From: Dyadobacter flavalbus
Lineage (GTDB): Bacteria > Bacteroidota > Bacteroidia > Cytophagales > Spirosomataceae
DNA: 64,000 nucleotides
Assembly (NCBI RefSeq): GCF_006149045.1
Contig: NZ_VBSN01000059.1
Location: 293,312 to 357,311 of the forward strand
Direction of reading: 5' to 3'
Shown one piece after another: positions 54,533 to 62,379 of this stretch (position 1 is its first letter; every line of letters starts with the position of its first letter). The position numbers and the translations under genes are program-made. The notes under the pieces were generated by a model. The model was not told the origin of the DNA and did no database searches. It was given only the letters and a program-made list of their open reading frames with translations.

Positions 54533-55087
54533 TTATACTAGGTCTATATAGCCATAATCATCCCCTGAGTCAATATGGTTTGCTTTTAAATATGCCTGCA
54601 GAATTTTCATTTTTTTATCTTCAATTTGCAAATGGTTGCGATCCATTCGCCTAGTTAATTTTATAGCACCACCTGACACTATAAACAAATTGTAATCCAG
54701 CCTTATGGCGTATATTCTTAACCATGAATTTTTTGCCTTACTACTTTCCCTGGCTAAGCTAACAGAACTATTATGATATGGTACAAACAGCTTACTTAGG
54801 TTATTTTCATTATTACTATTTGCATGTTGAATAATAAGGTTTCGAAAACTCGTTGCCTGCTCAATCGTTTTAAAAACAGCTTCTTCAACTGAGTGTATAT
54901 TATAATATTTGGCACTTAGATCAGAATAATTTTCTTCAAAAAACTCTTCTAGATGTATCACATTTCTCCATAGATTAAAAATACGAGCTAACTCGTCTTT
55001 CTCACTACCAAAAAACTGGGCGGATAAAAGCGTCTTTGGAACAACTATCTTAATCTTGTCAACCTTCAATAATGTGCTGTCACCCAC
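54533..55087 (-). CDS. Candidate toxin of TAC operon
   Basis: A 184-residue protein. The C-terminal region SWLRIYAIRLDYNLFIVSGG, then AIKLTRRM (about 123-152) resembles short proteins found upstream of HTH antitoxins in Bacteroidota, reminiscent of the HigB/RelE-type layout but not a clear match. I cannot name a catalytic residue. The position as first gene of a tight operon with HTH and SecB-like genes suggests the toxin. A mini-IS lies about 130 bases upstream. Confidence 0.5.
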   Translation of the reverse strand: MGDSTLLKVDKIKIVVPKTLLSAQFFGSEKDELARIFNLWRNVIHLEEFFEENYSDLSAKYYNIHSVEEAVFKTIEQATSFRNLIIQHANSNNENNLSKLFVPYHNSSVSLARESSKAKNSWLRIYAIRLDYNLFIVSGGAIKLTRRMDRNHLQIEDKKMKILQAYLKANHIDSGDDYGYIDLV

Positions 55088-55220
55088 TTGATGTCTTTTT
55101 ACTAATACACTCCTAACATTACTGCATTTGTCACAAAGTTATATAAGTTTTAACGAAAAAGGCATCTTATAAGTTGCCTTTTTAAAATACAGTAATGTGG
55201 TACTAGGTATATAGATATGA

Positions 55221-55427
55221 AGTACTCCCTACTTTTCGGACCACCAGTTGATCATTGACAATTAAATTTAAGCCAATTCGCTCAGCGATTGCCGCTCTTT
55301 TAAGGCTTCAACGGCTACCATCGCCTTAAACTTTGATGTAAATTTTCTCCGGCTCTGTTTCATTTTGTTCATCGGTTTTAAATCAAGTTACTAAACTTAA
55401 CCGATGGTCTCAATTTTGGGGAGTACT
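55221..55427. mobile_element. Internally deleted IS3-family element (MITE-like)
   Basis: A 207-base piece with ends AGTACTCCCT (55221-55230) and GGGGAGTACT (55418-55427) in inverted orientation. Inside, on the minus strand from about 55370, only the OrfA start remains: MNKMKQSRRKFTSKFKAMVAV, then EALKERQSLSELA and a stop. The rest of OrfA and all of OrfB are gone. The same element type left the remnant at 62450-62812. Confidence 0.65.
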
Positions 55428-55574
55428 ACAGGTGATAAATACTGGCTGAGAAGAAGACGAGTTGACAACTAGTAAAATGGAGCTTAAAATAAAACAGGAT
55501 GACACAATTATATTGCAGCCAATGTTTATGGCTGGTGATATGGGGAAAATTAAGGCTCATCAGCCCAGCCCATA
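55428..55574. other. Short spacer between two IS elements
   Basis: 147 bases. A 32-codon plus-strand frame (MELKIKQDDTIILQPMFMAG) is present but too short to call a gene. Confidence 0.3.
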
Positions 55575-55582
55575 AACCAAAG
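55575..55582. repeat. Target-site duplication, left copy
   Basis: AACCAAAG directly before the IS256-family element. The right copy is at 56921-56928. Confidence 0.9.
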
Positions 55583-56920
55583 GAGACTATCGCATTAACT
55601 GTGTAAACTTTTCAATCGGGGTTGGGCAAAGCTTACAGCCGGACCCTGTCTTCAAAAATAGTCAAAAATTGATTCAGGATCATGCCCCAATTCCGAATGG
55701 GCATGGTCCATTTTTTCGAAGCTTCTCTAAGTGCTAAATATACGGATTTCATTACTGCTTCATCAGTAGGAAACGACAGCTTATTTTTCGTGTACTTTCT
55801 TATTTTCCCATTCAGGTTCTCAATAAGGTTTGTGGTGTATATGATCTGGCGAATCTCTAATGGAAAATCAAAGAAGACTGTCAGCTCATCCCAGTTTTCC
55901 CTCCAACTTTTGATCGCGTATGAATATTTGCTATTCCATTTGCGCTCCATATTGTCCAGAGCTGCCAGGGCAGCCTGCCGGGTTGGAGCTCCGTAAATGT
56001 CTTTCAAATCACGACTAAACTCTTTCTTGTCCTTCCAAACCACGTAACGGCAGCTGTTCCGAATCTGGTGAACGACGCAGATCTGAGTGGCGGATTCAGG
56101 AAAAACAGACCGGATCGTCTGGGTAAAACCGTTGAGATTGTCGGTGGCCGTGATCAGGATGTCTTGCAGTCCGCGTGCCTTCATGTCCGTCAAAACACTC
56201 ATCCAATAGGCGGCAGACTCATTTTTGCCAAGCCACATGCCCAGGATTTCCTTGTAACCGTCCCGTTTAAGTCCTACTGCTATATAAACTGTCTTGTTAA
56301 CCACCTTGCTATTCTCACGCACTTTGAAGACAATTCCGGACATCGGGGACGCCTAGTCCAGACAATCAAATAAACGGGCTCCAAAGGCCGGTTTTGCCAA
56401 CTGACAATATCTTCTGCTATCCGGGAAGTAATGCGACTGATCGTAGATGTCGATACTTCAAAGTTGTAAACGTCACTGATCTGGTCTTCAATATCAGCAA
56501 CGCTCATTCCTTTGGCATACAGTGACACAATCACTTCTTCGATGCCATCTACCATATTCTCCCGTTTGGGAATGATCATAGGATTAAAACTAGCGTCACG
56601 GTCACGGGGAATACGTATTTCCGATTCGCCATAGCTGGTCTTAACACGCTTCTTCCCATAGCCATTCCGGGAATTACTGTTCAGCGATTGCTCATGCTTA
56701 TCATAGCCCAAATGCACGTCTAGTTCCCCTTCAAGCATCTTTTCAAGGCCTCGCTTCTGCAACTGGCCAAGAAAGTCATTGAGCGTGTCACGGCTCTTAA
56801 ACTGCTTCAAAAATTCATCTGTCAACAAATCCTCTGGTCTCATAAACTATGTTTTGTTAAAAGTAAAAAATCGGAGTTAAAACCCCGATTTAAACTTTAC
56901 ACAGATTTTGAGATAGTGTC
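55583..56920 (-). mobile_element. IS256-family insertion sequence
   Basis: A 1338-base element. Its imperfect terminal inverted repeats align over about 40 bases (left GAGACTATCGCATTAACTG; right, read inward, GACACTATCTCAAAATCTG; both continue to ATCGGGG). It is flanked by a perfect 8-bp direct repeat, AACCAAAG, the normal footprint of this family. The ends are complete, but the transposase is disrupted. Confidence 0.92.
55633..56843 (-). pseudogene. IS256-family (Mutator-type) transposase, disrupted
   Basis: Two adjacent frames together cover the protein. The first (from 56843) reads MRPEDLLTDEFLKQFKSRDT to PLEPVYLIVW. The second (to 55633) continues GIVFKVRENSKVVNKTVYIA, with the catalytic region ATDNLNGFTQTI and EN-rich YTTNLIENLNGKIRKY. 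Between TGG (W) and GGA (G) there are 20 bases (ACTAGGCGTCCCCGATGTCC) where the family has about six (M-D). The frame shifts, and the first catalytic Asp of the DDE triad is lost. The copy is probably inactive in this genome unless helped by another copy. Confidence 0.85.
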
Positions 56921-56928
56921 AACCAAAG
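56921..56928. repeat. Target-site duplication, right copy
   Basis: AACCAAAG directly after the IS256-family element, the same as 55575-55582. Confidence 0.9.
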
Positions 56929-56999
56929 ATAAATTGAAATACTGTACTACATCCCATGTTCTTCTATCCCATAGCATCAAGCCCCAGATGGCTGTAATT

Positions 57000-57887
57000 T
57001 TATTTTTCATCTTTAAGCTTATTTTGTTTATCTGATTCTTCTTGTATAGTATTTTTTCTGTCAATAAATGGAGCCATAAATACTTTACCTAAATGAATTT
57101 TTAATTTACTAAGTTTTGAATCTTCCCAATTGAATGGTATTGACCTAAAGCTGAATTTATCTATAACCCTGTAATTTTCTTTGTATGTTTCTGTTTCATT
57201 TTGAGGAATATATAGTTCATAATCAACTATACCGTAAGTTCTAAATTTGTCCGCAACTATGCAGCCATATTGGATACATCCACCTACAGTTGAAATATTT
57301 TCATTTTTAATGATTTCATCAAGTAAATGAAACTCAGTATATGAATGCTTGATTTTCGCTTTAAGTTGTTCTGCCATTTCAATGGCATTAGAGTCCCCAA
57401 GATATATAAATTGGTTATTGTCTAACTCAATATTTTCTCTTTGGAACTCTAAAATTCCCTCTTCACCTATTTTTGAATAAAATTTAGATAAGTTAATTTC
57501 ACCAGTTTCTGGACAAACACCTGTAAAGAAAACTTCTGAAACTCCTCGTTCTCTATTTATTCCAACTAAGTGTTTAGAAATGTATTCATATAAAATAAAT
57601 GATATTTCAGATATTCCATCAAAGTTGATTATTTCATCATTATATATTTTAATTTCAGAAGTTAATTCAGCAATTGTATTTGCTAGGTTACTCCCATTTA
57701 AGTAGCTACCTGCAAAACACATTCCGTAAGCAGAATCAAATACTACATCATTATTCTTTGAAACCGTAATTTTAATTGTGAAGACTTTGTTTGCGTTGTC
57801 TGTAATAACACCATTGGGTCCTGTAAGCCTTGAGTCCGACATAAGGCTTAAATTATTATTGTTCTTCCAAGCTAAACAAAGTGTCAT
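57000..57887 (-). CDS. Proteasome-beta-like Ntn hydrolase
   Basis: A 295-residue protein. After removal of Met1 the N terminus is Thr, as in self-processed proteasome subunits. Counting from this Thr as 1, Asp is at 17 in SDSRLT and Lys at 33 in NANKVFTI, the exact positions of the proteasome/HslV catalytic set. GMCFAGSYLNG matches the Met-Ala-Gly (G47) segment. The core covers about residues 2-230. A C-terminal extension rich in K and E is added. No ATPase partner (HslU, Mpa or similar) is nearby. It is the third same-strand gene of a cassette-like array in a defence island. The function is unknown; the family assignment is from motif spacing. Confidence 0.78.
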   Translation of the reverse strand: MTLCLAWKNNNNLSLMSDSRLTGPNGVITDNANKVFTIKITVSKNNDVVFDSAYGMCFAGSYLNGSNLANTIAELTSEIKIYNDEIINFDGISEISFILYEYISKHLVGINRERGVSEVFFTGVCPETGEINLSKFYSKIGEEGILEFQRENIELDNNQFIYLGDSNAIEMAEQLKAKIKHSYTEFHLLDEIIKNENISTVGGCIQYGCIVADKFRTYGIVDYELYIPQNETETYKENYRVIDKFSFRSIPFNWEDSKLSKLKIHLGKVFMAPFIDRKNTIQEESDKQNKLKDEK

Positions 57888-58069
57888 ATAGTAAGTGGTT
57901 CTAAAAAATTTCAGTCAACGGTTTAGGGCTTTGTATTGTGGTAGGAATCAGAGAACGTCAGCTTAGCCCATAGCCAAAAGCCCAATTGAAAAACTAAAGG
58001 TAAGCCTTTGTTCGTCAGTATATTATAAGCCAAAACCTATGTAAGTGGCAGGCTTGGTCTGGTCAACTG
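57888..58069 (-). repeat. Cassette-type spacer 3
   Basis: 182 bases between two same-strand genes. It contains AACGTCA (57954-57960), also seen in the other two spacers (AACGTCAGACC at 59930, AACGTCCAGACA at 58996). A long palindrome is less evident here than in the other two. Confidence 0.35.
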
Positions 58070-58879
58070 TTATGCAAGTTGAACTATTGGTTCCTGCCTG
58101 TAAATTTCTTTTGTGCCCTCAATAGGAAATGAAAACCAATATCTTTCAATTGGGTCTTCATCAGAAACGATATGAAGAAGGTTGGAAATGAAGTACGAAA
58201 ATGATAAATTTCTTAGATTATACCTGATGTAACATCTTCCTATATAGTTGTCGGGCAAATTTAATCCTTGGCTATTTTTCCAATATCTAATAAATTTGTC
58301 AGCCCCTAATGAAATGTGGTTTACAAGGCCATTAGAAGCGATTAGCGCAGGTGCAACACGTTCGTTCATAAAATCTTGGTCATATTCAAAAGAGAATATT
58401 CCAACAAATTTCTTTCGTTGCTGATTGAGAGGATTAAAAGATGGAAAATCCATCAGTTTATTTATTTTGTTTATGATTTTGTTTAAAGTGTTTTGTCCAT
58501 TTCCAGATTCAGGATCGCTATAATTTGTGATTTTTGTTTTTACTTCAATAACTGCCCTTACAGCAGTTTCGGTGATTATGATGAATTCGCCTTCACGAAA
58601 AATTACTGGTGTTTTATTTTCATAAATAATAATGTCGAGTTGTGTAGATATTCTCCCTGACTGACCTTGGTAATGGTCGGTATTGCCGATTATAAAACCT
58701 GTACCAATGCTCAAATTAGAAGGCAGGAACTGCGATATTGTTTTTCGCAAAATTGCTTCCTTATATCCTCCGTCAGCTCCCCAATTTGCATTACCAATTA
58801 AATCTCTAACACGGTCTTTTGTTAGTTTGAGTTCTCTTGTTATTGATTCCTGAAATCGTTTAATATTTTGATCTGGCAT
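58070..58879 (-). CDS. DUF6602-like PD-(D/E)XK nuclease
   Basis: A 269-residue protein of the DUF6602 type: GGYKEAILRKTISQFLPSNL, SIGTGFIIGN (about 57-66), and QLDIIIYENKTP (Asp82) followed by AVIEVKTKI (Glu112-x-Lys114). The D...ExK pattern is the active site of PD-(D/E)XK nucleases. The family is often seen in defence or mobile contexts, but its substrate is not known. It lies between two cassette-like spacers. Confidence 0.72.
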   Translation of the reverse strand: MPDQNIKRFQESITRELKLTKDRVRDLIGNANWGADGGYKEAILRKTISQFLPSNLSIGTGFIIGNTDHYQGQSGRISTQLDIIIYENKTPVIFREGEFIIITETAVRAVIEVKTKITNYSDPESGNGQNTLNKIINKINKLMDFPSFNPLNQQRKKFVGIFSFEYDQDFMNERVAPALIASNGLVNHISLGADKFIRYWKNSQGLNLPDNYIGRCYIRYNLRNLSFSYFISNLLHIVSDEDPIERYWFSFPIEGTKEIYRQEPIVQLA

Positions 58880-58900
58880 GATGATGGTCTTTAAGCTTGT

Positions 58901-59034
58901 CGCTTACGTTAAAGTGTTTATGAAGTTGTGGCAATTGAAAACCGTCAGTTGAAATTAACCCCAAAATCAAAATAATGATTTAAAGTTGAATGCTTAACGT
59001 CCAGACACAATTTTATGAACACACTACTAACGGC
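58901..59034 (-). repeat. Cassette-type palindromic spacer 2 (attC-like)
   Basis: Imperfect inverted repeat. Left arm CGCTTACGTTAAAGTGTTTA (from 58901, continuing TGAAGTTGTG to 58930). Right arm (59006-59034) in reverse complement reads GCCGTTAGTAGTGTGTTCAT, then AAAATTGTG. The arms pair with scattered mismatches over about 30 bases. It starts three to four bases past the stop of the DUF5677 gene, where integron attC sites lie. Confidence 0.5.
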
Positions 59035-59037
59035 TGC

Positions 59038-59871
59038 TCAATCCGTCCGCTTAGATTTTGCAGAGAAACAAAGGGTAATTTTTTCTGATTCGCTAATTTC
59101 ATCTTTCAAGTCAGAGAAATCATTCATAAATGTAAGATTCGCCTCTATAAGCAAGCAAATTGTTAATATGATTAGAGTTAAATGTTGACGGTGAAATGTC
59201 AATAATTGTTGTGTGTCTTGTGGTCGTTTTTTCATTTCTGTTGCGCCAATAATATAGAAAAGTCCGAACAATGTTCCATGAGCAATTTCAGAAGCATGTC
59301 TGTAAATATTAAAGAGTCCAATATTCAAAATATCTTTTATTTTTTGTCCATATTTTTTTGAAATTGTTTCTATTTTGTAAAAGACATTGTCACCAGTCCA
59401 AGAACGAACTTCAAATCCTTTTTTCGTAGTAAACTCTTCCAACGCGTCTTGCAAATCCTTGCTAATTATCAGATTTTTAATTCCTAAAGTCTTAACAGAA
59501 ATATTAATACTCTCGATATTCAATTCTCGCTGCAGATCACGATATGATTTTTGCTGCAAATGCCTTTGTGCTTTGTCTAGAGCTTCCTTGCCGCCTGCTG
59601 CAATATATCCTATATTGAGTGTAAGTTCATAAATTGTCCTTGCAGTTAAAAAGCAATCTCTAACCTGATAATGAGGCGTTAATATTAAAATGGTTTTGCA
59701 GGAATCATAAACCGAAAATAAAAGTGTGTAAAGATTCAAAGCAAGCTCCTCATCGCTTGTCATTAACTTTTTAAACGCACTTTCAATTACTTTCAGTTGT
59801 CCTTGTAAGGCAACATATCCCTCTTTTAAGAGTTCCTTAGAGCCTAATTCAAATGTTGTATTTGTCGCCAT
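59038..59871 (-). CDS. DUF5677-like protein
   Basis: A 277-residue helical protein resembling the DUF5677 family: RDCFLTARTIYELTLNIGYI (about 70-90) and NIYRHASEIAHGTLFG (about 195-210), with conserved R, Y and H-G. A hydrophobic helix (LIILTICLLIEANLTF) is near the C terminus. Members are widespread on mobile elements. Some predictions relate them to HEPN-like RNA-cutting folds, which I cannot confirm here. It is flanked by two palindromic spacers. Confidence 0.65.
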   Translation of the reverse strand: MATNTTFELGSKELLKEGYVALQGQLKVIESAFKKLMTSDEELALNLYTLLFSVYDSCKTILILTPHYQVRDCFLTARTIYELTLNIGYIAAGGKEALDKAQRHLQQKSYRDLQRELNIESINISVKTLGIKNLIISKDLQDALEEFTTKKGFEVRSWTGDNVFYKIETISKKYGQKIKDILNIGLFNIYRHASEIAHGTLFGLFYIIGATEMKKRPQDTQQLLTFHRQHLTLIILTICLLIEANLTFMNDFSDLKDEISESEKITLCFSAKSKRTD

Positions 59872-59874
59872 GAG

Positions 59875-60018
59875 TTGCCGCTAACGTTTCAGTACTTTGC
59901 GATATTGGGGCATTCATTGAACGTCAGACCAACCAACAACAAATGCCTTTTTTTGAAAAACAAATGTACAATACTTTGTTTGTCCGCCCCAATATTTCAA
60001 AACCCATGTTGGTGGCAG
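59875..60018 (-). repeat. Cassette-type palindromic spacer 1 (attC-like)
   Basis: A 144-base imperfect palindrome. Outer arms are TTGCCGCTAAC (59875-59885) and GTTGGTGGCAG (60008-60018). Inner arms are ATATTGGGGC (59902-59911) and GCCCCAATAT (59986-59995), which pair perfectly. An AACGTC motif lies in the loop side. The outer/inner arm layout is like R and L boxes of attC sites, although the consensus RYYYAAC/GTTRRRY fits only partly. Confidence 0.55.
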
Positions 60019-60031
60019 TTTTACTCACTTG

Positions 60032-60170
60032 TCAAGAATTCTCACCTAAAAGTTCTTGTCGAAAATCATATTTTTCGTAGCGTCCGTCACTCCAAGCGTA
60101 GCCAACTTTGTAGTCATCCATTAAGTCAATTATTTCGACCAAAACTCTTATGGAATTGCTATATTAATGA
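60032..60170 (-). pseudogene. Truncated cassette gene (3' end only)
   Basis: On the minus strand a frame reads VLVEIIDLMDDYKVGYAWSD, then GRYEKYDFRQELLGENS and a TGA at 60032-60034. It has an in-frame TAA upstream and no proper start. The composition looks like a real protein end. It is followed by the attC-like spacer at 59875-60018, so it may be the remains of one more cassette whose 5' part was lost near the recombinase gene. Confidence 0.45.
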
Positions 60171-60191
60171 GGACAAACAGTTAAGAGAATA

Positions 60192-60752
60192 TTATTGTTT
60201 TGTACTTTCCCTTATATATGCATAAAGGGTAGGCTTGCTGATTTCAAGCATCTCGCATATCTTTTTGACTGACGTCTTTTTAGCCTCATACAGTTGGACG
60301 GCCAGTTGCTGCTTGTCTGCATTCAACTGCTTGGGGCGTCCACCCAGTCGGCCACGGGAGCGGGCAGCAGACAAACCGGTCATGGTTCGTTCCTTAATTA
60401 AATTTCGTTCGAATTCAGCCAACGCCCCAAAAAGATGAAAAACCAGTTTGCCAGTCGAAGTAGACGTGTCAATGGATTCATGCAGGCTGTGCAGGGCTAT
60501 TCCATGATTTTCCAGGTAAGCAACCCAATCAATAAGGTCTTTGAGTGAACGGCCCAGCCGATCCAGCCGCCAGACTACCAATGTATCTCCGGAGCGGAGA
60601 ATCTTTTTGATCTCGTGGAGCCCAGCCCTTTCGGTTGCCGTGCCACTTACTGTATCCATTATTATCTTTTCACATCCTGCAGCCCGGAATAAATCTTCCT
60701 GGGCGTCCAGCTTTTGATCAAGAGTCGAGACCCTGGCGTAACCTATCAGCAT
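60192..60752 (-). CDS. Serine recombinase, resolvase/invertase type
   Basis: A complete 186-residue recombinase. YARVSTLDQ contains the nucleophile Ser (residue 9), VVWRLDRLGRSLKDLIDW (about 59-76) holds the catalytic arginines, and EFERNLIKERTMTGLSAARS is the E helix. The Hin-type HTH is VKKICEMLEISKPTLYAYI. It resembles Tn3-type resolvases and DNA invertases. It is less similar to the one at 42583 than expected for a duplicate. It lies at the right side of the cassette-like array, next to a truncated gene, so it may have taken part in its rearrangement. Confidence 0.92.
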   Translation of the reverse strand: MLIGYARVSTLDQKLDAQEDLFRAAGCEKIIMDTVSGTATERAGLHEIKKILRSGDTLVVWRLDRLGRSLKDLIDWVAYLENHGIALHSLHESIDTSTSTGKLVFHLFGALAEFERNLIKERTMTGLSAARSRGRLGGRPKQLNADKQQLAVQLYEAKKTSVKKICEMLEISKPTLYAYIRESTKQ

Positions 60753-60757
60753 AATTA

Positions 60758-60806
60758 GTAAATAAACTCATTAAAATTTAAATATACTTTACGTTGATTT
60801 ATTTAC
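60758..60806 (-). promoter_or_regulatory. Possible resolution site upstream of recombinase
   Basis: GTAAATAAA (60758-60766) and TTTATTTAC (60798-60806) form an inverted repeat with an AT-rich 31-base centre directly before the recombinase start. It resembles a resolvase subsite in layout only. Confidence 0.4.
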
Positions 60807-61116
60807 CAAGTTTATTAACTGTTTTTGATACAGTATTTCGTCTTTTTACTGCTAACTACCCTTAGTAAAGAAAACCCTCGTTTTTGTTACTAAAAATTTT
60901 GAGGTTCTATGACACATTAAGAAAACGGCGGAAATTAATTTGAACTATGCCAGTTTTTCAGGCCATAAAAGCATGAAGGGAGTAAAGTCAAGAATTATCA
61001 ATGGATTTCAGTAGAATTCGCATGCAGCGATACTTAATTTCCTAACAGCATTTTCACTCAGTCAGCACGTCGTGATCGATTATGTTTGTTGAATAACAGG
61101 CGTTTTGTAAGGAAGT
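60807..61116. other. Intergenic region, nothing clear
   Basis: About 310 bases. No gene is seen and no terminator was found for the gene ending at 61117. Confidence 0.4.
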
Positions 61117-61773
61117 TTATGCAGGATCAGGTATAGCATTTCTGTAACCTTTAACTTGTTTGAGCATCTCAATTGACTTAATGACAAAGTACCAGTCTTT
61201 TCCACTAAAAATGAATTGAAACCACTTCTTGTTTCGGTTTTCATACTTAATGTTACAGAAAAGCCAAAACGCTACCGCCAAGAAAATAAATGTTACTATT
61301 ACCTGGGCAGTTAGCCACGCCGGGTTACTAAACATTTTTTGTTGGATGCTGAAAGTTGTCCAAACCGGCGCATGTAAAAACATCAACTTATATATCCAAA
61401 GTGTAGAACTTTTCAGATAGGCCAGTCTGTACTGTGTTTTGAGCAGCGCTTCACTAAGATCTGTCTGGTAAATCAAAATAACCTGATAAATGTAAATTCC
61501 GGTTACAATAGTTAGTGTCACAGCATGTGTGGCTATCGAAAACCAGAAAAACGGGCTTGCATAAGCATATGTATTATAGAGAACAATACCCAGGAATGTA
61601 ACCCAGAGTAAGCTGCCGATAATGACAAGGATTTTTATGGGAGCCATTGTGCTTAGCAAAGACTGGATTTTGATAAGCGTTATGGCACTTGCATTTTGCC
61701 GGTTTAACACAAGGTTCTCTTCCAGCTTTTGATCATAGGACCGCCATAAGGCAATCAATTCGGATTCCTGCAT
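61117..61773 (-). CDS. Four-helix membrane protein paired with ECF sigma
   Basis: A 218-residue protein with four predicted membrane segments: ILVIIGSLLWVTFLGIVLY (about 47-66), FWFSIATHAVTLTIVTGIYI (about 76-95), one weaker near 125-150 and QVIVTFIFLAVAFWLFCNI (about 157-176). The soluble N terminus (MQESELIALWRSYDQKLEEN) is a helix common to Bacteroidota proteins co-transcribed with ECF sigma genes. It starts four bases after the sigma gene and may be its anti-sigma factor. That role is inferred from position. Confidence 0.7.
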   Translation of the reverse strand: MQESELIALWRSYDQKLEENLVLNRQNASAITLIKIQSLLSTMAPIKILVIIGSLLWVTFLGIVLYNTYAYASPFFWFSIATHAVTLTIVTGIYIYQVILIYQTDLSEALLKTQYRLAYLKSSTLWIYKLMFLHAPVWTTFSIQQKMFSNPAWLTAQVIVTFIFLAVAFWLFCNIKYENRNKKWFQFIFSGKDWYFVIKSIEMLKQVKGYRNAIPDPA

Positions 61774-61777
61774 ATTC

Positions 61778-62287
61778 TTAGAGTTTTAATGTGGCGAATT
61801 TTTGTTTGAGTTGTTCTTTGATCCTGGCAACCTTCGTTGATACATTTGATGGAGTGATACCCAAGATTTCCGCTATTTCATGCTGGCTTCTTTCTTCCAG
61901 AAACAGTAAAATAATTGCACGGTCAAACTCTTTCAGTTGCCGGATAAAACTGTGCAGTATGGACAAATCAAATTCAAGCTCCGACTGCTCATCGTCAGTT
62001 ACCAAGCTGATTATTTCGTCAGTTAGCGGATGATTGCGCTTACTGCGGCCCGACTCCTTCCGGTAAAAGGAAATAGATACGTTTAAGGCAATGCGATACA
62101 TCCAGGTCGTAATCCTAAATTGATCATCATACTTGGGAAAGGCCAGCCAGAGTTGCACCGTAATTTCTTGAATAAGGTCTTTTCTGTTTTCCTTATTCAT
62201 ACAGTATGCATTTGCCACTTTGTAGATAATACCCTTGTTTTCCTCGATCACATTCAGGAAATTGGTTGTATTTCGTTGAAGCAGCAT
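61778..62287 (-). CDS. ECF-type RNA polymerase sigma factor
   Basis: About 169 residues from MLLQRNTTNF (62287). Sigma-70 region 2 is DLIQEITVQLWLAFPKYDDQ, then TTWMYRIALNVSISFYRK. Region 4 is LKEFDRAIILLFLEERSQHE, then IAEILGITPSNVSTKVARI. It directs RNA polymerase to a small regulon, probably controlled by the membrane protein encoded next. An upstream in-frame ATG (62329) is possible but adds residues unlike the family. Confidence 0.9.
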   Translation of the reverse strand: MLLQRNTTNFLNVIEENKGIIYKVANAYCMNKENRKDLIQEITVQLWLAFPKYDDQFRITTWMYRIALNVSISFYRKESGRSKRNHPLTDEIISLVTDDEQSELEFDLSILHSFIRQLKEFDRAIILLFLEERSQHEIAEILGITPSNVSTKVARIKEQLKQKFATLKL

Positions 62288-62379
62288 CTGGTATTTATTT
62301 TGACTAATAATTACTTTATGTACAAACAATTATTCGCAGCACTGTCAGTTAAATCACAAAACTGCGATTATTTTTTATG

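Noticed and set aside
53586..55087. Retron or abortive kinase system instead of a TA operon
   Set aside because: No reverse transcriptase, kinase or structured RNA; the HTH and SecB-like pattern point to TAC.
60880..60930. Tn3-like terminal repeat (GAGGTTCTATGACACATTAAG) near the second recombinase
   Set aside because: It lacks the GGGG start, no partner end was found and there is no Tn3 transposase in the window.
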